NCBI RefSeq assembly: GCF_003340475.1
Contig: NZ_QBKA01000002.1
Location: 1,497,501 to 1,561,500, forward strand
Origin: Alteripontixanthobacter maritimus
Lineage (GTDB): Bacteria; Pseudomonadota; Alphaproteobacteria; Sphingomonadales; Sphingomonadaceae
Reading direction: 5' to 3'
Length of the DNA stretch: 64,000 nucleotides
The notes under the pieces were generated by a model, which did not search any database, was not told where the DNA came from, and saw only the letters and a program-made list of their open reading frames with translations. Position numbers and translations under genes: made by a program. Positions 17,189-26,674 of this stretch are shown piece after piece (positions within the stretch are counted from its first letter, which is position 1; every line of letters begins with the position of its first letter).

Positions 17189-19129
17189 TCAAATCCGGAC
17201 CTGAGATCCAAGTTCGACCACGCGGTTCGTTGGCAGGCGGAAGAACTCCATCGCGGTGGCCGCATTTCGCAGCATCCAGCTGAATATCTGTTCGCGCCAG
17301 ATCGGCATACCCGGCTTGTCGCTAGGGAGCAGGGTCTGACGGCTGAGGAAGAAACTGGTCTGCATCATGTCGAACTGACCGCCGCAACGCTCCATGCTCT
17401 TCAAACCGAGCGGCACGTCGGTTTCCTCCATGAAGCCGTAATGCAGCACCGCGCGGTAGAACCCGTCCCCCAAATCATGCATCTCGCACCGCGCGTCGGG
17501 GTCCACATACGGCTCCTCCGCAATCAGCACGGTCAGGATGACTACGCGTTCATGCAGCACCTTGTTGTGCTTGATATTGTGCAGCAGCGCCGAGGGTACG
17601 CCGCCGGTTGCGCTGGACATGAAGATGGCCGTGCCGGGCACGCGGGTGGCGCTGTTCTTGGCCGATTTGGCGAAGATTTCCATCGGCAGCGCAACCTCGC
17701 TCATGCGCTCACGCATCAACTTACGCCCGCGCGCCCAGGTGGTCAGCAGAGTGAAGACAATTGCGCCGACCAGCAGCGGGAACCAGCCGCCATCGGGCAC
17801 CTTGGTCAGATTGGCGAGGAAGTATGCGCCGTCCACGATCAGGAACAGCAACACCACGGGAATGGCGATCCATTTCTTCCACTTCCACACGCCCATCAGC
17901 AACACCGCCATCAGCAGCGTGTCTATAGTGACCGCGCCGGTCACCGCGATCCCGTAGGCGCTGGCGAGGTTGGAGGAGTTCTGGAACGTCAGCACCAGAA
18001 TGATGACCGCGATCATCAGCGCCCAGTTGATCGACGGAATGTAGATCTGGCCCGCTTCCGTTTCGCTGGTGTGGCGGGTCGACAGGCGCGGGATAAAACC
18101 CAGCTGGATCGCCTGGTGGGTAATCGAAAACGCGCCGGAAATGACTGCCTGGCTGGCAATAAAGGTCGCCAGCGTGGCGAGGATGACCAGCGGCAGACGC
18201 AGGCTCTCAGGCGCCAGAATGAAGAACGGGTTCTGGATCGCCACATTGGCCGCCGCCGCATCCAGCCCCACGATCATTGCGCCCTGCCCAAAATAATTCA
18301 GGAGCAAGCACGGCATGACGAACCCGAACCAGCTTAGTTTCATCGGCCCGCGTCCGAAATGCCCCATATCGGAGTACAGCGCTTCCGACCCGGTCACCGC
18401 CAGCACCACGCTGCCCAGCGCGAGGAAGGCCAGCCAGCCGTCGATCAGGAAGAAATTGAGCGCATACCACGGGTTCAATGCCCACAATATCTCGGGATGC
18501 TGCACGATTTGGATCGTACCAAGCGTCGCGATGACGCAGAAATAGACGATCATGACCGGCGCAAACAGCGCCCCGACCTTGGCCGTGCCGCGTTTCTGCA
18601 GCACGAACAGGCACACCAACAGGACCAATGCGATCGGTATGACGAAGCGTTCGAGGTCCGGCCGCACCACTGTCAGCCCCTCCACCGCCGACAACACGGA
18701 AATGGCAGGCGTGATCATACTGTCGCCATAGAACAGCGAGGTGGCGAATACGCCCAGCAGCACCGTCAGCCAGCCATATTTCGATTTGCCCATATGCCGG
18801 CTGAGCAGCGCCACCAGCGCCAGGCTGCCGCCCTGCCCCTTATTATCCGCGCGCATCAGGATGCTGACATACTGGATGGAAACCACCAGCGTCATCGACC
18901 AGAAGATCAGGCTGACCACGCCCAGCACATGGGCCTCGTCGATGGCCAGACTATGCGCCCCGCGGAAGGTCTCGCGGAAGGCGTAGAGCGGGCTAGTCCC
19001 GATATCGCCGAACACCACGCCGATTGCGCCGACTGCCAGCGCGGTCTTGCCGGCCTTCTGCTTGTCAGGCGCGCCATGACCGCCCGCCGGCGGCGTTTCC
19101 ATCTCTGGAGTCGCAGCCGTGTCAGTCAT
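17189..19129 (-). CDS. kup: Low-affinity potassium uptake protein Kup
   Basis: Proton-coupled K+ importer of the KUP/HAK/KT family in the inner membrane. It has 646 residues, with 12 membrane helices over about 30-470 and a C-terminal cytoplasmic domain after that. Characteristic segments are [15 protein letters not shown] near residue 45, [15 protein letters not shown], and [15 protein letters not shown]. The first 28 residues are a poorly conserved acidic and Gly-rich lead. The start lacks a strong ribosome site, so a nearby alternative is possible. It lies 128 bases after ccmI on the same strand and is probably independent of it. Confidence 0.96.
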   Translation of the reverse strand: MTDTAATPEMETPPAGGHGAPDKQKAGKTALAVGAIGVVFGDIGTSPLYAFRETFRGAHSLAIDEAHVLGVVSLIFWSMTLVVSIQYVSILMRADNKGQGGSLALVALLSRHMGKSKYGWLTVLLGVFATSLFYGDSMITPAISVLSAVEGLTVVRPDLERFVIPIALVLLVCLFVLQKRGTAKVGALFAPVMIVYFCVIATLGTIQIVQHPEILWALNPWYALNFFLIDGWLAFLALGSVVLAVTGSEALYSDMGHFGRGPMKLSWFGFVMPCLLLNYFGQGAMIVGLDAAAANVAIQNPFFILAPESLRLPLVILATLATFIASQAVISGAFSITHQAIQLGFIPRLSTRHTSETEAGQIYIPSINWALMIAVIILVLTFQNSSNLASAYGIAVTGAVTIDTLLMAVLLMGVWKWKKWIAIPVVLLFLIVDGAYFLANLTKVPDGGWFPLLVGAIVFTLLTTWARGRKLMRERMSEVALPMEIFAKSAKNSATRVPGTAIFMSSATGGVPSALLHNIKHNKVLHERVVILTVLIAEEPYVDPDARCEMHDLGDGFYRAVLHYGFMEETDVPLGLKSMERCGGQFDMMQTSFFLSRQTLLPSDKPGMPIWREQIFSWMLRNAATAMEFFRLPTNRVVELGSQVRI

Positions 19130-19257
19130 GGCAATAAGGGCGATTGGCGGTCATCGGCGTTGTGGCTTTCCCGTCCGGGCGCACCCCTGCTGGGAGGGAT
19201 TGCGCGGTGGCGGCGGCGCTTAGCAGCAAGCCGCACCAGCGGCAACACGCGCGCAGA

Positions 19258-19920
19258 TCATGGCCGCGTCGCGGGGCTATCACCTTGGGTTGGTGCTTGC
19301 GTGAACGCGATCAGCGCATCGAGCCGGGCGAGGCGCTGGAGCAGCTCACCGCGCCACTCCGCATCGGCTGGCGCGGTTTCCAGCAGATCCGCCCATAACT
19401 GCCGGGCGGCGGCGGGGTCGCCTTTACGGATCAAGGCTACGCCCGCGAAATAAGCGGCCCCGGGATGGGCGGGATCGCTTGCTTCGGCGCGGGCGAAAGC
19501 ATGGCGTGCGGCGGGTGTGATCTGACCATCCGCATGGCCCACCAGCGCGTTTGCGAGCGCCAGCCATGCCTCCGTGTTGCCGGGCCGTTCGCGCACTTCG
19601 CGGCGCAGCAGTCCGGCGGCGGTTTCATACTGGCCGCGCCGGGCAAAACCATCCGACAGAATGATGTTGCGCGAAGGAGTGGCCCCGCGGCTGAACATGG
19701 CCCGCCGGGCAGCCACCATGCCTTCACCATCGACCGGAGCGGCCAGGTCTTGCTGTGCAGGCGCACCGGCGCGGCCGGGCTGCCCCTGCCAGGCATATCC
19801 GGCAAGTCCGAATACCAGCGCAGCGGCAAAAATCGTCCATACCGCCTTGGGCAGCCGCAGCAGCAGGATCGCGCCGGCCATGGTGACGACCAGCAGGAGG
19901 ATGAGAGGCAGCCAGATCAC
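19258..19920 (-). CDS. ccmI: Cytochrome c maturation TPR protein CcmI
   Basis: Membrane-anchored chaperone that presents apocytochrome c to the haem ligation complex. It has 220 residues from GTG 19920, which overlaps the ccmH stop (GTGA). The frame extends further upstream but overlaps ccmH, so the GTG is preferred. Two helices at the N terminus (LPLILLLVVTMAGAILLL and a second near 35-50) are followed by a periplasmic region with TPR-like repeats (GQYETAAGLLRREVRERPG, AWLALANALVGHADG). Last gene of the ccm set. Confidence 0.88.
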   Translation of the reverse strand: MIWLPLILLLVVTMAGAILLLRLPKAVWTIFAAALVFGLAGYAWQGQPGRAGAPAQQDLAAPVDGEGMVAARRAMFSRGATPSRNIILSDGFARRGQYETAAGLLRREVRERPGNTEAWLALANALVGHADGQITPAARHAFARAEASDPAHPGAAYFAGVALIRKGDPAAARQLWADLLETAPADAEWRGELLQRLARLDALIAFTQAPTQGDSPATRP

Positions 19921-20372
19921 GTTCGCTCGTCCCTGCGCGCGCGTCGAACGCTCAATCGGCGGCGCAAGAGCATCCCCGCCAGCAGGATCAGGATCAGCGG
20001 GATGGCAAATAGCGGCCAGGTGCTCGCGCGCACGACCGGGGCATAGCTGATGTAGTCGCCATAACGATCGACCAACCACTCGCGCACCTGTTCCGGGCTG
20101 TCCCCGCTCTCGATCCGTTCGCGCACGATACTGCGCATATCGCCGGCGAGCGGCGCGTCGCTATCCGCGATCGACTGGCTCTGGCATTCGACGCACCGAA
20201 GCGTTTCCATCAAATCGCGAGCCTCGGCCTCCTGCGCGGGATCGGCCAGTTGCGTGTCGGCGTACGGCGCAGTGGACGGCGCGGATTGAGCGCCGAGGGG
20301 CACGGAAGTCACCAAAAGCAGCGACATTAACAAACCCGCCATTCGAACGGTCGGAGATTGCGCAATGATCAT
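19917..20372 (-). CDS. ccmH: Cytochrome c maturation thioreductase CcmH
   Basis: Periplasm-facing protein that keeps the apocytochrome CXXCH cysteines reduced for haem attachment. It has 151 residues: signal peptide (about 1-28), the redox motif LRCVECQSQSIADSDAPLA, the helical region RYGDYISYAPVV, and one C-terminal membrane anchor (PLFAIPLILILLAGM). Its size fits the short CcmH/CcmL form; the TPR part is the separate ccmI. Overlaps with ccmG upstream and ccmI downstream, four bases each, show one transcript. Confidence 0.95.
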   Translation of the reverse strand: MIIAQSPTVRMAGLLMSLLLVTSVPLGAQSAPSTAPYADTQLADPAQEAEARDLMETLRCVECQSQSIADSDAPLAGDMRSIVRERIESGDSPEQVREWLVDRYGDYISYAPVVRASTWPLFAIPLILILLAGMLLRRRLSVRRARRDERT

Positions 20373-20938
20373 CGCCCAGCCTCGCGCAATTTGGCGAGCA
20401 GCACGGCCACATCACCCTCGCGGATTTCACCGATATGCTGATGGGTAATCACTCCCTTACCATCGACCACGAACGTCTCCGGTACGCCGCTCGCGCCGAG
20501 GGCAAGCTGGACTTGCGACCGTTCGTCGAGAGCGACCGCTTCGAACGGATTGCCATGGCGTTCAAGAAATCGGGCCGCGTCCTCACGCTTGTCGCGGATG
20601 GCCACGCCGACGATTTTAGCACCGGCGGCCTGCAATTCCTCCAGCCGGGGCGCTTCGGCAATACAGGGCGCGCACCAGCTGGCCCAGATATTGACGAGCC
20701 GCGGGGTGCCGTCGGACAGCATCGCGCTATTGAAACCCATGCTGCCTTCCAGCACCGGCGGCAAATCCAGCGCAGGCACAGCCTTTCCGACCATCGCGCT
20801 TTCCACAAAGGGATTGCGCGGTTCAGCGAGCCGCCACGTCGCCAGCACCAGAAAGCCGACGAATACCGCCAACGGTAGCCAGACATACCAGCGCGTCAGC
20901 ATGATGCTGCTCATGCGCCCACGCCCGCCCCCGCTCAT
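20369..20938 (-). CDS. ccmG: Thiol:disulfide interchange protein CcmG/DsbE
   Basis: Membrane-tethered periplasmic thioredoxin that supplies reductant to CcmH and apocytochrome c. It has 189 residues: one N-terminal anchor (about 15-32, VWLPLAVFVGFLVLATW) and a thioredoxin fold with active site WASWCAPC and the cis-Pro region GVPETFVVDG. The start overlaps the ccmF stop by four bases; a start at the internal MSSIMLTRWY, eight codons on, is also possible. Belongs to the ccm operon. Confidence 0.95.
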   Translation of the reverse strand: MSGGGRGRMSSIMLTRWYVWLPLAVFVGFLVLATWRLAEPRNPFVESAMVGKAVPALDLPPVLEGSMGFNSAMLSDGTPRLVNIWASWCAPCIAEAPRLEELQAAGAKIVGVAIRDKREDAARFLERHGNPFEAVALDERSQVQLALGASGVPETFVVDGKGVITHQHIGEIREGDVAVLLAKLREAGR

Positions 20939-22908
20939 GCCAATGCCTCCTCATCTGCGCGCCGGTCGGCTATTCTGCGCCGGATGTATCGTTGCCGCGC
21001 TTCGACGCCGAGCCTGCCGATCAGCGCCAGCAATCCACCCAGCGCGACCAGAATCCCACCGAGGAAGATCATGGTGACAAATGGCTTCCACCACACGCGC
21101 ACCTGCCACACGCCCGGTTCCGTCTGGCGGCCCAGCACCGCGTAAAGCTGCCCGTTCCAGCGTGTGATCAGCGCGCTTTCGGTGGTTTCCTGAACCGGCG
21201 CAAAAAACGTGCGGGCCTGCGGTGCCGCGATGACCGGCTCGCCGGCCTTGTACCGGGCCGCCATCCGCCCTTCCATGGCAGTCCAGTTCGGCCCCGCAAC
21301 CGGCTCCACCCCGTCGAGCCTCACGGACCACGGGCCGACAGTGGTGGTTTCGCCATTGCGAAGCGACGCAAGCCTTTCCAGCGCAAACGCGCTGTCGCTT
21401 GCCATGCCGAACAGCGCCACGGCGATGCCGAAATGAGCGACCATCATGCCCCATGTCGCCAGCTTGACGCGCAGGATGTTGCGCCCGGCAAGCGGCGCGA
21501 AACTGCCGATGGCGAGCCCTGCGGCAAGACCGATCCCCAGCGCCGAAAGCATGCCCGCGCCCAACGCCAGCGCTGTCACCAGAGCGGCTATCGCGATGAC
21601 GCCGACGAGCACCAGCGGTTTGCTCGACCGTTCCAGCCGGTCTCGCCGCCAGCGCAGCAGCGGGCCCACCGCCATGATTGCCACCATGGGCAGTGCGAAA
21701 ATCGCGCTCACGGGGTTGAAATATGGCGGACCCACGCTGACCCGCACGCCGAACGCCTCGGTCAATAACGGATAGAGCGTGCCGAACAGCACGATGCCGA
21801 GCAGCGCGGTCAGCATCAGATTGTTGAACACCAGCGCGCCTTCGCGGCTGACGGCATTGAACCGCTGCCCTTCGTTGATTGCGCCCGCCCGCACCGCGAA
21901 CACCGCCAGTGCACCGCCGATATAGATAGCCAGCAGCGCGAGGATGAAACTGCCGCGTTCGGGATCGACGGCAAAGGCATGGACACTGGTCAGCACGCCG
22001 GAGCGGACGAGGAAGGTGCCGACCATGCTCATCGAAAAGGCGATGACTGCCAGCATCATTGTCCAGGCGCGCAGGGCGTCCCGCTGGGCCAATACGCTTA
22101 CCGAGTGCAGCAGCGCAGTCGCCGCCAGCCATGGCATCAGCGAGGCGTTCTCTACCGGGTCCCAGAACCACCAGCCGCCCCAGCCAAGCTCGTAATAGGC
22201 CCAGTAACTTCCCGCCACGATACCCGCCGTCAGGAAGATCCACGCGCCCAGCACCCATGGCCGCATCGCGCGGGCGAAATCAGGCGTGACCTGCCGTGTC
22301 AGCAACGCGCCCACGGCAAAGCTGAACGCCACCGATAGGCCAACATAACCGATGTACAAAGTGGGCGGATGGAAGGCGAGGCCGATGTCCTGCAGCAGCG
22401 GATTGAGTCCCAGCCCCTCCGGCACGGCCACCGCCAGCCGTGCAAACGGATTGCTGCTGAAGAGCAGGAACGCGTAAAACCCCAGCGCCACGAACCCTTG
22501 CGCCGCCAGCACCGCCTGCATCGTGCGTTCGGGGAGGCGCCGCTCCAGCCCGGCGATCAGCGCGCCGGACAGGGCCATCACCGTCACCCACAACAGCATG
22601 CTGCCTTCGTGATTGCCCCACGTGCCGGCCAGCTTGAAGATGAACGGTTTGGCGGAATGCGAATTGGCTGCAACCAGCGCCACGGACAAATCCGTGCGCA
22701 CGAACAGCCACAGCAGCATGGCGAAGCTGAACGCCGCCAGCGCGCCCTGCATGATGGCGGCGGGCCGGGCTATAAGCGCCAGCGCCCCGCCCGTTATTTC
22801 ATCCGCCGCTTCGCCCGAAGTCCGAACCGACAGCGCACCGCTGACCAGTTGGAGAAGAGACAGCGCGGCCGCCAGCCACAGCGCCGCAAGACCGAGTTCG
22901 GCAATCAC
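20935..22908 (-). CDS. ccmF: Haem lyase subunit CcmF
   Basis: Large inner-membrane component of the haem ligase that joins haem from CcmE to apocytochrome c. It has 657 residues with about 15 membrane helices. The tryptophan-rich WWD signature is present as GWGGWWFWDPVENASLMPWL at about residue 235, together with the conserved KLAGTWGNHEGSMLLWV region. Starts and stops overlap the ccmE and ccmG genes by four bases each. Confidence 0.97.
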   Translation of the reverse strand: MIAELGLAALWLAAALSLLQLVSGALSVRTSGEAADEITGGALALIARPAAIMQGALAAFSFAMLLWLFVRTDLSVALVAANSHSAKPFIFKLAGTWGNHEGSMLLWVTVMALSGALIAGLERRLPERTMQAVLAAQGFVALGFYAFLLFSSNPFARLAVAVPEGLGLNPLLQDIGLAFHPPTLYIGYVGLSVAFSFAVGALLTRQVTPDFARAMRPWVLGAWIFLTAGIVAGSYWAYYELGWGGWWFWDPVENASLMPWLAATALLHSVSVLAQRDALRAWTMMLAVIAFSMSMVGTFLVRSGVLTSVHAFAVDPERGSFILALLAIYIGGALAVFAVRAGAINEGQRFNAVSREGALVFNNLMLTALLGIVLFGTLYPLLTEAFGVRVSVGPPYFNPVSAIFALPMVAIMAVGPLLRWRRDRLERSSKPLVLVGVIAIAALVTALALGAGMLSALGIGLAAGLAIGSFAPLAGRNILRVKLATWGMMVAHFGIAVALFGMASDSAFALERLASLRNGETTTVGPWSVRLDGVEPVAGPNWTAMEGRMAARYKAGEPVIAAPQARTFFAPVQETTESALITRWNGQLYAVLGRQTEPGVWQVRVWWKPFVTMIFLGGILVALGGLLALIGRLGVEARQRYIRRRIADRRADEEALA

Positions 22909-23402
22909 GGGACGTTCGCTGACTGCGCGGGGGCCGTTTCCGTATCCGCAACCACGGCGCGGGCCTGCGCGGCGGTCATCTCCTCCAGCTCGCGCGGCAC
23001 ATAATTCTCGTCATGTTTGGCGAGCAGCGTTTCGGCGACGAATGTGCCGTCCGCCGCCAACCGCCCGTCGGCAACCACGCCGGATCCCTCCACGAACAAG
23101 TCGGGCAGGATCCCGGCGTAGCGAACCGGCACGGCCTGCCCGGTGGCATCGGCCCCGTCATCCACCAGGAACGTCACCGTCACGCCGTCTGCTTCCGTAT
23201 CCAGCGACCCTTCGCGGACCATGCCGCCGAGCCGGACATTGCGCCCCGGCTCCGGCGGATCGGACAGCATCTGGCCCGGCAGGTAGAAATAGCTCGCCTC
23301 GCTGCGCAAGGCCCATGCCGCGACCAGCGCCGCCACGATCAGCAAAACAGCCGCGAGCCCGCCCAGCACGAGGCGCTGGTGTTTGGGTTGGAGCGTGCTC
23401 AT
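22905..23402 (-). CDS. ccmE: Periplasmic haem chaperone CcmE
   Basis: Carries haem covalently from CcmC to CcmF. It has 165 residues: one N-terminal membrane anchor (about 10-31) and a periplasmic beta barrel. The haem-binding His130 and Tyr134 are in AKHDENYVP. ATG 23402 overlaps the ccmD stop (ATGA) and gives the family start MSTLQPKHQRL; an upstream in-frame start would overlap most of ccmD and is rejected. The acidic, Ala-rich tail after residue 140 is of ordinary length. Confidence 0.96.
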   Translation of the reverse strand: MSTLQPKHQRLVLGGLAAVLLIVAALVAAWALRSEASYFYLPGQMLSDPPEPGRNVRLGGMVREGSLDTEADGVTVTFLVDDGADATGQAVPVRYAGILPDLFVEGSGVVADGRLAADGTFVAETLLAKHDENYVPRELEEMTAAQARAVVADTETAPAQSANVP

Positions 23403-23539
23403 CCGCGGCGGCTTTCCGCGCGCCTTGCCTCGGCCCGACGCATCGCCAGCCAGCTCCATACGACCAGCGCCAGCGTCCCACCGATGCCGATGAGATAGCT
23501 CGCCAGCACGAAGACCGACGGGTCCAGCCCCTCCCGCAT
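23399..23539 (-). CDS. ccmD: Haem exporter small subunit CcmD
   Basis: A 46-residue membrane peptide read directly from the gap between ccmC and ccmE. One helix (VFVLASYLIGIGGTLALVVW) follows a short N terminus MREGLDPS and precedes an Arg-rich cytoplasmic tail (MRRAEARRAESRRG). CcmD helps release holo-CcmE from the CcmABC complex. The start overlaps the ccmC stop (TGATG) and the stop overlaps the ccmE start (ATGA). Position, length and topology all fit the family. Confidence 0.93.
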   Translation of the reverse strand: MREGLDPSVFVLASYLIGIGGTLALVVWSWLAMRRAEARRAESRRG

Positions 23540-24285
23540 CAAGTCGCTCCTGCTTCGAGGTCGGATGGCGCGCGCTGCGCTCTACGCCGCAAACGCGCTT
23601 CCACCTGCACTTGGGCGAGCATCGTCCGCATCCGCACGAGCACTACGCCTGCGAACAACAGCGAAAAACCGACCGTCGCCACCAGCAACGGCACCAGAAA
23701 TTCAGCGTCGATCGCGCTTTTGCCCATGGTGATGCTGGGCGGCTGGTGAAGCGAATTCCACCACACCACGCTGCGGTTGATGATCGGTATATTGACTGCC
23801 CCGACCAGTCCAAAAATGGCCGGGATGCGCGCGCTTGCGCCCTCGCGGGCTACCGCACCGGACAAGGCAATATAACCGAAATAGAGGAACAATAGCACCA
23901 GCATCGACGTAAGGCGGCCGTCCCAGACCCACCATGTCCCCCATGTCGGGCGGCCCCAGATGGACCCGGTGACAAGGCAGATCGCGGTAAACACCAGCCC
24001 AGGCACCGCGGCAGCTCGCGCGGCCAGATTGGCGAGTGGATGGCGCCAGACGAGGAATGCTAGACTCGATACCGCAATCGCCGCCCAGCCGCCCATGCCC
24101 AGCCAGGCCGCGGGCACATGGACAAACAATATCCGCACCGTTTCGCCCATCAGCCGGTCGGGCGGAACCACGAAATACCCCCACGCCAGCGCGCCTGCGG
24201 TCAGTATCAGGCCGAGCGCGAGCAGCAGCGGCGTAAGCCAGCTGGCGAGGCTCAGGAACCGTGTGGGATTGGCGAAACCATGCAT
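23539..24285 (-). CDS. ccmC: Haem delivery protein CcmC
   Basis: Six-helix inner-membrane protein that loads haem onto CcmE. It has 248 residues from ATG 24285 (MHGFANPTRFLSL). The WWD haem-handling motif is in PTWGTWWVWDGRLTSML at about residue 120, and conserved His residues flank it (FVHVPAAW, NSLHQPP). An in-frame extension of 103 codons upstream is not protein-like and is rejected. It is the first gene of this cluster. ccmA and ccmB, the ABC transporter partners, are not in the window. Confidence 0.96.
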   Translation of the reverse strand: MHGFANPTRFLSLASWLTPLLLALGLILTAGALAWGYFVVPPDRLMGETVRILFVHVPAAWLGMGGWAAIAVSSLAFLVWRHPLANLAARAAAVPGLVFTAICLVTGSIWGRPTWGTWWVWDGRLTSMLVLLFLYFGYIALSGAVAREGASARIPAIFGLVGAVNIPIINRSVVWWNSLHQPPSITMGKSAIDAEFLVPLLVATVGFSLLFAGVVLVRMRTMLAQVQVEARLRRRAQRAPSDLEAGAT

Positions 24286-24431
24286 GTGTCTAACGCGTTC
24301 TGCCTTGCCATCAGCCGCCCCGAACCGCAAGCTGAGCGCGGTTGCAATTGGTGCAATTGCCGATGCGGTTAACGGAGCGTGCCTGTCTGCCCAGACCGCA
24401 AATCGCAGAGCGATGGCGAATCGCCGGCAGT

Positions 24432-25499
24432 TCACCCCCGACCGATCAGCTCCTGTGCCATGCGGTCCGAAACCATGTCGGCAGGCTCCCCACTCGCTTC
24501 GCTCTTGCGCCAGATATCGGTCAGGCGACCGGGAATCTGTGCCAGGCGCTTGCGAACTTCGTTGATGTCGCAAGGTTGCCCGTGCTGGGCACACAGATAT
24601 TCCAGCGTGACGGAAATGATCCCGCCTGCATTGATGACGTAATCAGGCGCATATAAAATACCGCGATCGTGGAGCCGTTTGCCGTCCGCCGCGCGGGCAA
24701 GCTGGTTGTTCGCCCCGCCCGCGACGATCGCGCAATCCAGCCGCGCTATGCCGTCCTCATCGAGGATCGCGCCGAGTGCATTGGGGCTGAATACATCGCA
24801 CGAGACGCCGAGGATCGCGTCCGCTTCCACAGTCTGCGCGTCCAGTTCGGTAGCCAGCGTCCGCGCCCGGTCCATGTCGATATCGGACAATGTCAGCTTC
24901 GCACCGTCTTTCGCGAGCAGTTTCGCGACGCCGCCGCCGACGCTTCCGGTGCCCTGGATGGCAATGTGCACACCCTCTACGCTATCCTTGCCCAACTTGT
25001 GCTGCACCGCCGCCTTGATGCCATGATAAATGCCCATCGCGGTGAACGGGCCGGGATCGCCGCCCGCATCGCCAGCCTCTTCCACCGGCAGGCCGGACAC
25101 GTATTTCGTCCGCTGCGACACGGCGACCATGTCCGCCTCGCTGATGCCGACATCCTCGGCGGTCACATACCGTCCGCCCAAGGCATTCACAGCATCCCCG
25201 AATGCCGCAAGCAGCTCGGGCGATTTGGCGCTGCCTTCATCGGCGAGGATCACAGCCTTGCCGCCACCCATCGGCAGGCCGGCCATGGCGTTCTTGTAAC
25301 TCATCCCGCGGCTGAGGCGCAGCGCATCGCGCATTGCGGCTTCGGGCTGGGCGTAATGCCAGAAGCGCGTGCCGCCTGCGCCGGGGCCGAGATGTGTGGA
25401 ATGCAGGGCGATGATCGCGGTCAGCCCACTCGCCGGATCGCGGACGAGCTGCACAAGCTCGTGATCGTCGTAATCGGGCTGCGCCCAAAAGGCTGTCAT
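24432..25499 (-). CDS. Leu/Glu/Phe/Val dehydrogenase family enzyme
   Basis: NAD(P)-dependent oxidative deaminase of a branched-chain or aromatic L-amino acid. It has 355 residues: the N-terminal catalytic domain has GPGAGGTRFW, MSYKNAMAGLPMGGGKAVI (catalytic Lys81 and substrate Lys69) and TAEDVGIS. The Rossmann domain has the nucleotide loop GTGSVGGGVAKLL, then INAGGIISVTLEY. Length and motif spacing fit leucine dehydrogenase best, but substrate is not decided by sequence alone. GAAGGA precedes the ATG. The upstream open frame runs through tRNA-His and is not coding. Confidence 0.9.
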   Translation of the reverse strand: MTAFWAQPDYDDHELVQLVRDPASGLTAIIALHSTHLGPGAGGTRFWHYAQPEAAMRDALRLSRGMSYKNAMAGLPMGGGKAVILADEGSAKSPELLAAFGDAVNALGGRYVTAEDVGISEADMVAVSQRTKYVSGLPVEEAGDAGGDPGPFTAMGIYHGIKAAVQHKLGKDSVEGVHIAIQGTGSVGGGVAKLLAKDGAKLTLSDIDMDRARTLATELDAQTVEADAILGVSCDVFSPNALGAILDEDGIARLDCAIVAGGANNQLARAADGKRLHDRGILYAPDYVINAGGIISVTLEYLCAQHGQPCDINEVRKRLAQIPGRLTDIWRKSEASGEPADMVSDRMAQELIGRG

Positions 25500-25590
25500 G
25501 CGACCGGATCCTTCATCCCTGCACGCAGGATTGCGTGGGAAAAACCATACGCGCGCAAATGCGCGTCGAAGCCAGGGGCGAGGAGAAAAA

Positions 25591-25668
25591 TGGGGCGATC
25601 GAGGGGTCTTGAACCCCCGACCTCCGGTACCACAAACCGGCGCTCTAACCAACTGAGCTACGATCGCC
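25591..25668 (-). tRNA. tRNA-His (GTG) with encoded G-1 and CCA
   Basis: Cloverleaf on the minus strand: acceptor GCGATCG/CGATCGC, T8-A9, D stem GCTC/GAGC, anticodon stem CCGGT/ACCGG with loop TTGTGGT (anticodon GTG), then a T arm with loop TTCAAGA. The 3' CCA is encoded (25591-25593). One extra G at the 5' end (25668) pairs with C73 (25594), the classical G-1:C73 identity element read by HisRS. Confidence 0.97.
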
Positions 25669-25875
25669 ACACGCCCCGGCAGGCGTATTGCCGTGGGCTG
25701 ATATACGTCAGGATGGTGCGGTCAAGCAGCCAATCCCGAGCGGACGCGCCAATTGCACACACGCCCCCAAATGGGAAGGGAAAACTGCGCAGGTGCTGTT
25801 CTTGCGCAAGAAAATTTCGTGGCCCCACAAATGCTTCACCTTTGCAGGGGGCGAGTCCGACGGTAACGTGGCCAC

Positions 25876-26505
25876 ATGAACGCAGCTGGCGAATCCTCCG
25901 TCGAACGGCTCGCCGGGTCTGGTATGCAGCGCGTACCGACAGACCGGCTGGACCTGTTGCAGCAGCGCGACTTCCTTTCACCCGAACACTGTGCCGACCT
26001 GATTGCGTTGATCGATACGGGCCGCCGCCCCTCCACCATCGCGGATGATAATGGCGACGCCTATTTCCGGACCAGCGAAACCTGCGATCTGGATGCGGGC
26101 GATCCGGCGGTCGAGCGGCTTGAGGCGCTGTTGCTGGCGCTGAACGGGATCGACCCCGCACATGGCGAACCCGTACAGGGCCAGCGCTATGCAGTGGGAC
26201 AGGAATTCAAACCGCACACGGACTATTTCGCGCCCGACGGGCAGGACTATGCCCGCTTCTGTTCCGTCGCCGGACAACGCAGCTGGACATTCATGATCTA
26301 TCTCAACGACGTGGAAGCCGGCGGCGGCACGCGCTTCAAGACGATCCGGAAAACCATCCATCCCGAAGCCGGCAAGCTGCTATGCTGGAACAATCGCCGC
26401 GTCGATGGCCGAGTCAACCCCAATACCCTCCATCACGGGATGAAGGTACGCAAGGGCACGAAATACGTGATTACCAAGTGGTACCGGGAACTGCCGTGGG
26501 GGTAG
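25876..26505 (+). CDS. 2-oxoglutarate/Fe(II) oxygenase, prolyl 4-hydroxylase-like
   Basis: A 209-residue dioxygenase of the P4H alpha-subunit type. The metal triad is His114-x-Asp116 (PHTDYF) and the distal His187 (LHHGMKV), with the 2-oxoglutarate-binding Lys in RKGTKYVITKWYRE. The jelly-roll core covers about 95-205, after an N-terminal helical part. Bacterial members hydroxylate prolines in proteins such as EF-Tu or act on unknown targets; the substrate here is not evident. No clear Shine-Dalgarno precedes ATG 25876, so the start could be the internal Met17. It stands alone between tRNA-His and rpmE. Confidence 0.88.
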   Translation: MNAAGESSVERLAGSGMQRVPTDRLDLLQQRDFLSPEHCADLIALIDTGRRPSTIADDNGDAYFRTSETCDLDAGDPAVERLEALLLALNGIDPAHGEPVQGQRYAVGQEFKPHTDYFAPDGQDYARFCSVAGQRSWTFMIYLNDVEAGGGTRFKTIRKTIHPEAGKLLCWNNRRVDGRVNPNTLHHGMKVRKGTKYVITKWYRELPWG

Positions 26506-26584
26506 CACCCGGCGACTGGTCTAGAAAGCGCATTACAGACTGCTATTTGGCGGCATAGATATTGCGAAAAGACAGGCGTATTCG

Positions 26585-26619
26585 CAAACGAAAAAAGGCG
26601 GCCCCGTCGGACCGCCTTT
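26585..26619 (-). terminator. Rho-independent terminator of rpmE
   Basis: Stem AAAGGCGG/CCGCCTTT (arms 26594-26601 and 26612-26619), followed on the minus strand by TTTTTTCG. It lies 56 bases after the rpmE stop. The gap 26506-26674 holds nothing else I can define. Confidence 0.85.
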
Positions 26620-26674
26620 CCCTTTCCGGTCCGAAGACCGGTCAGCCCAGAAATCTGGAAACTGGTGAAACTGA

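Noticed and set aside
25500-25670. N-terminal extension of the amino-acid dehydrogenase frame
   Set aside because: It reads through tRNA-His; ATG 25499 with GAAGGA is the proper start.
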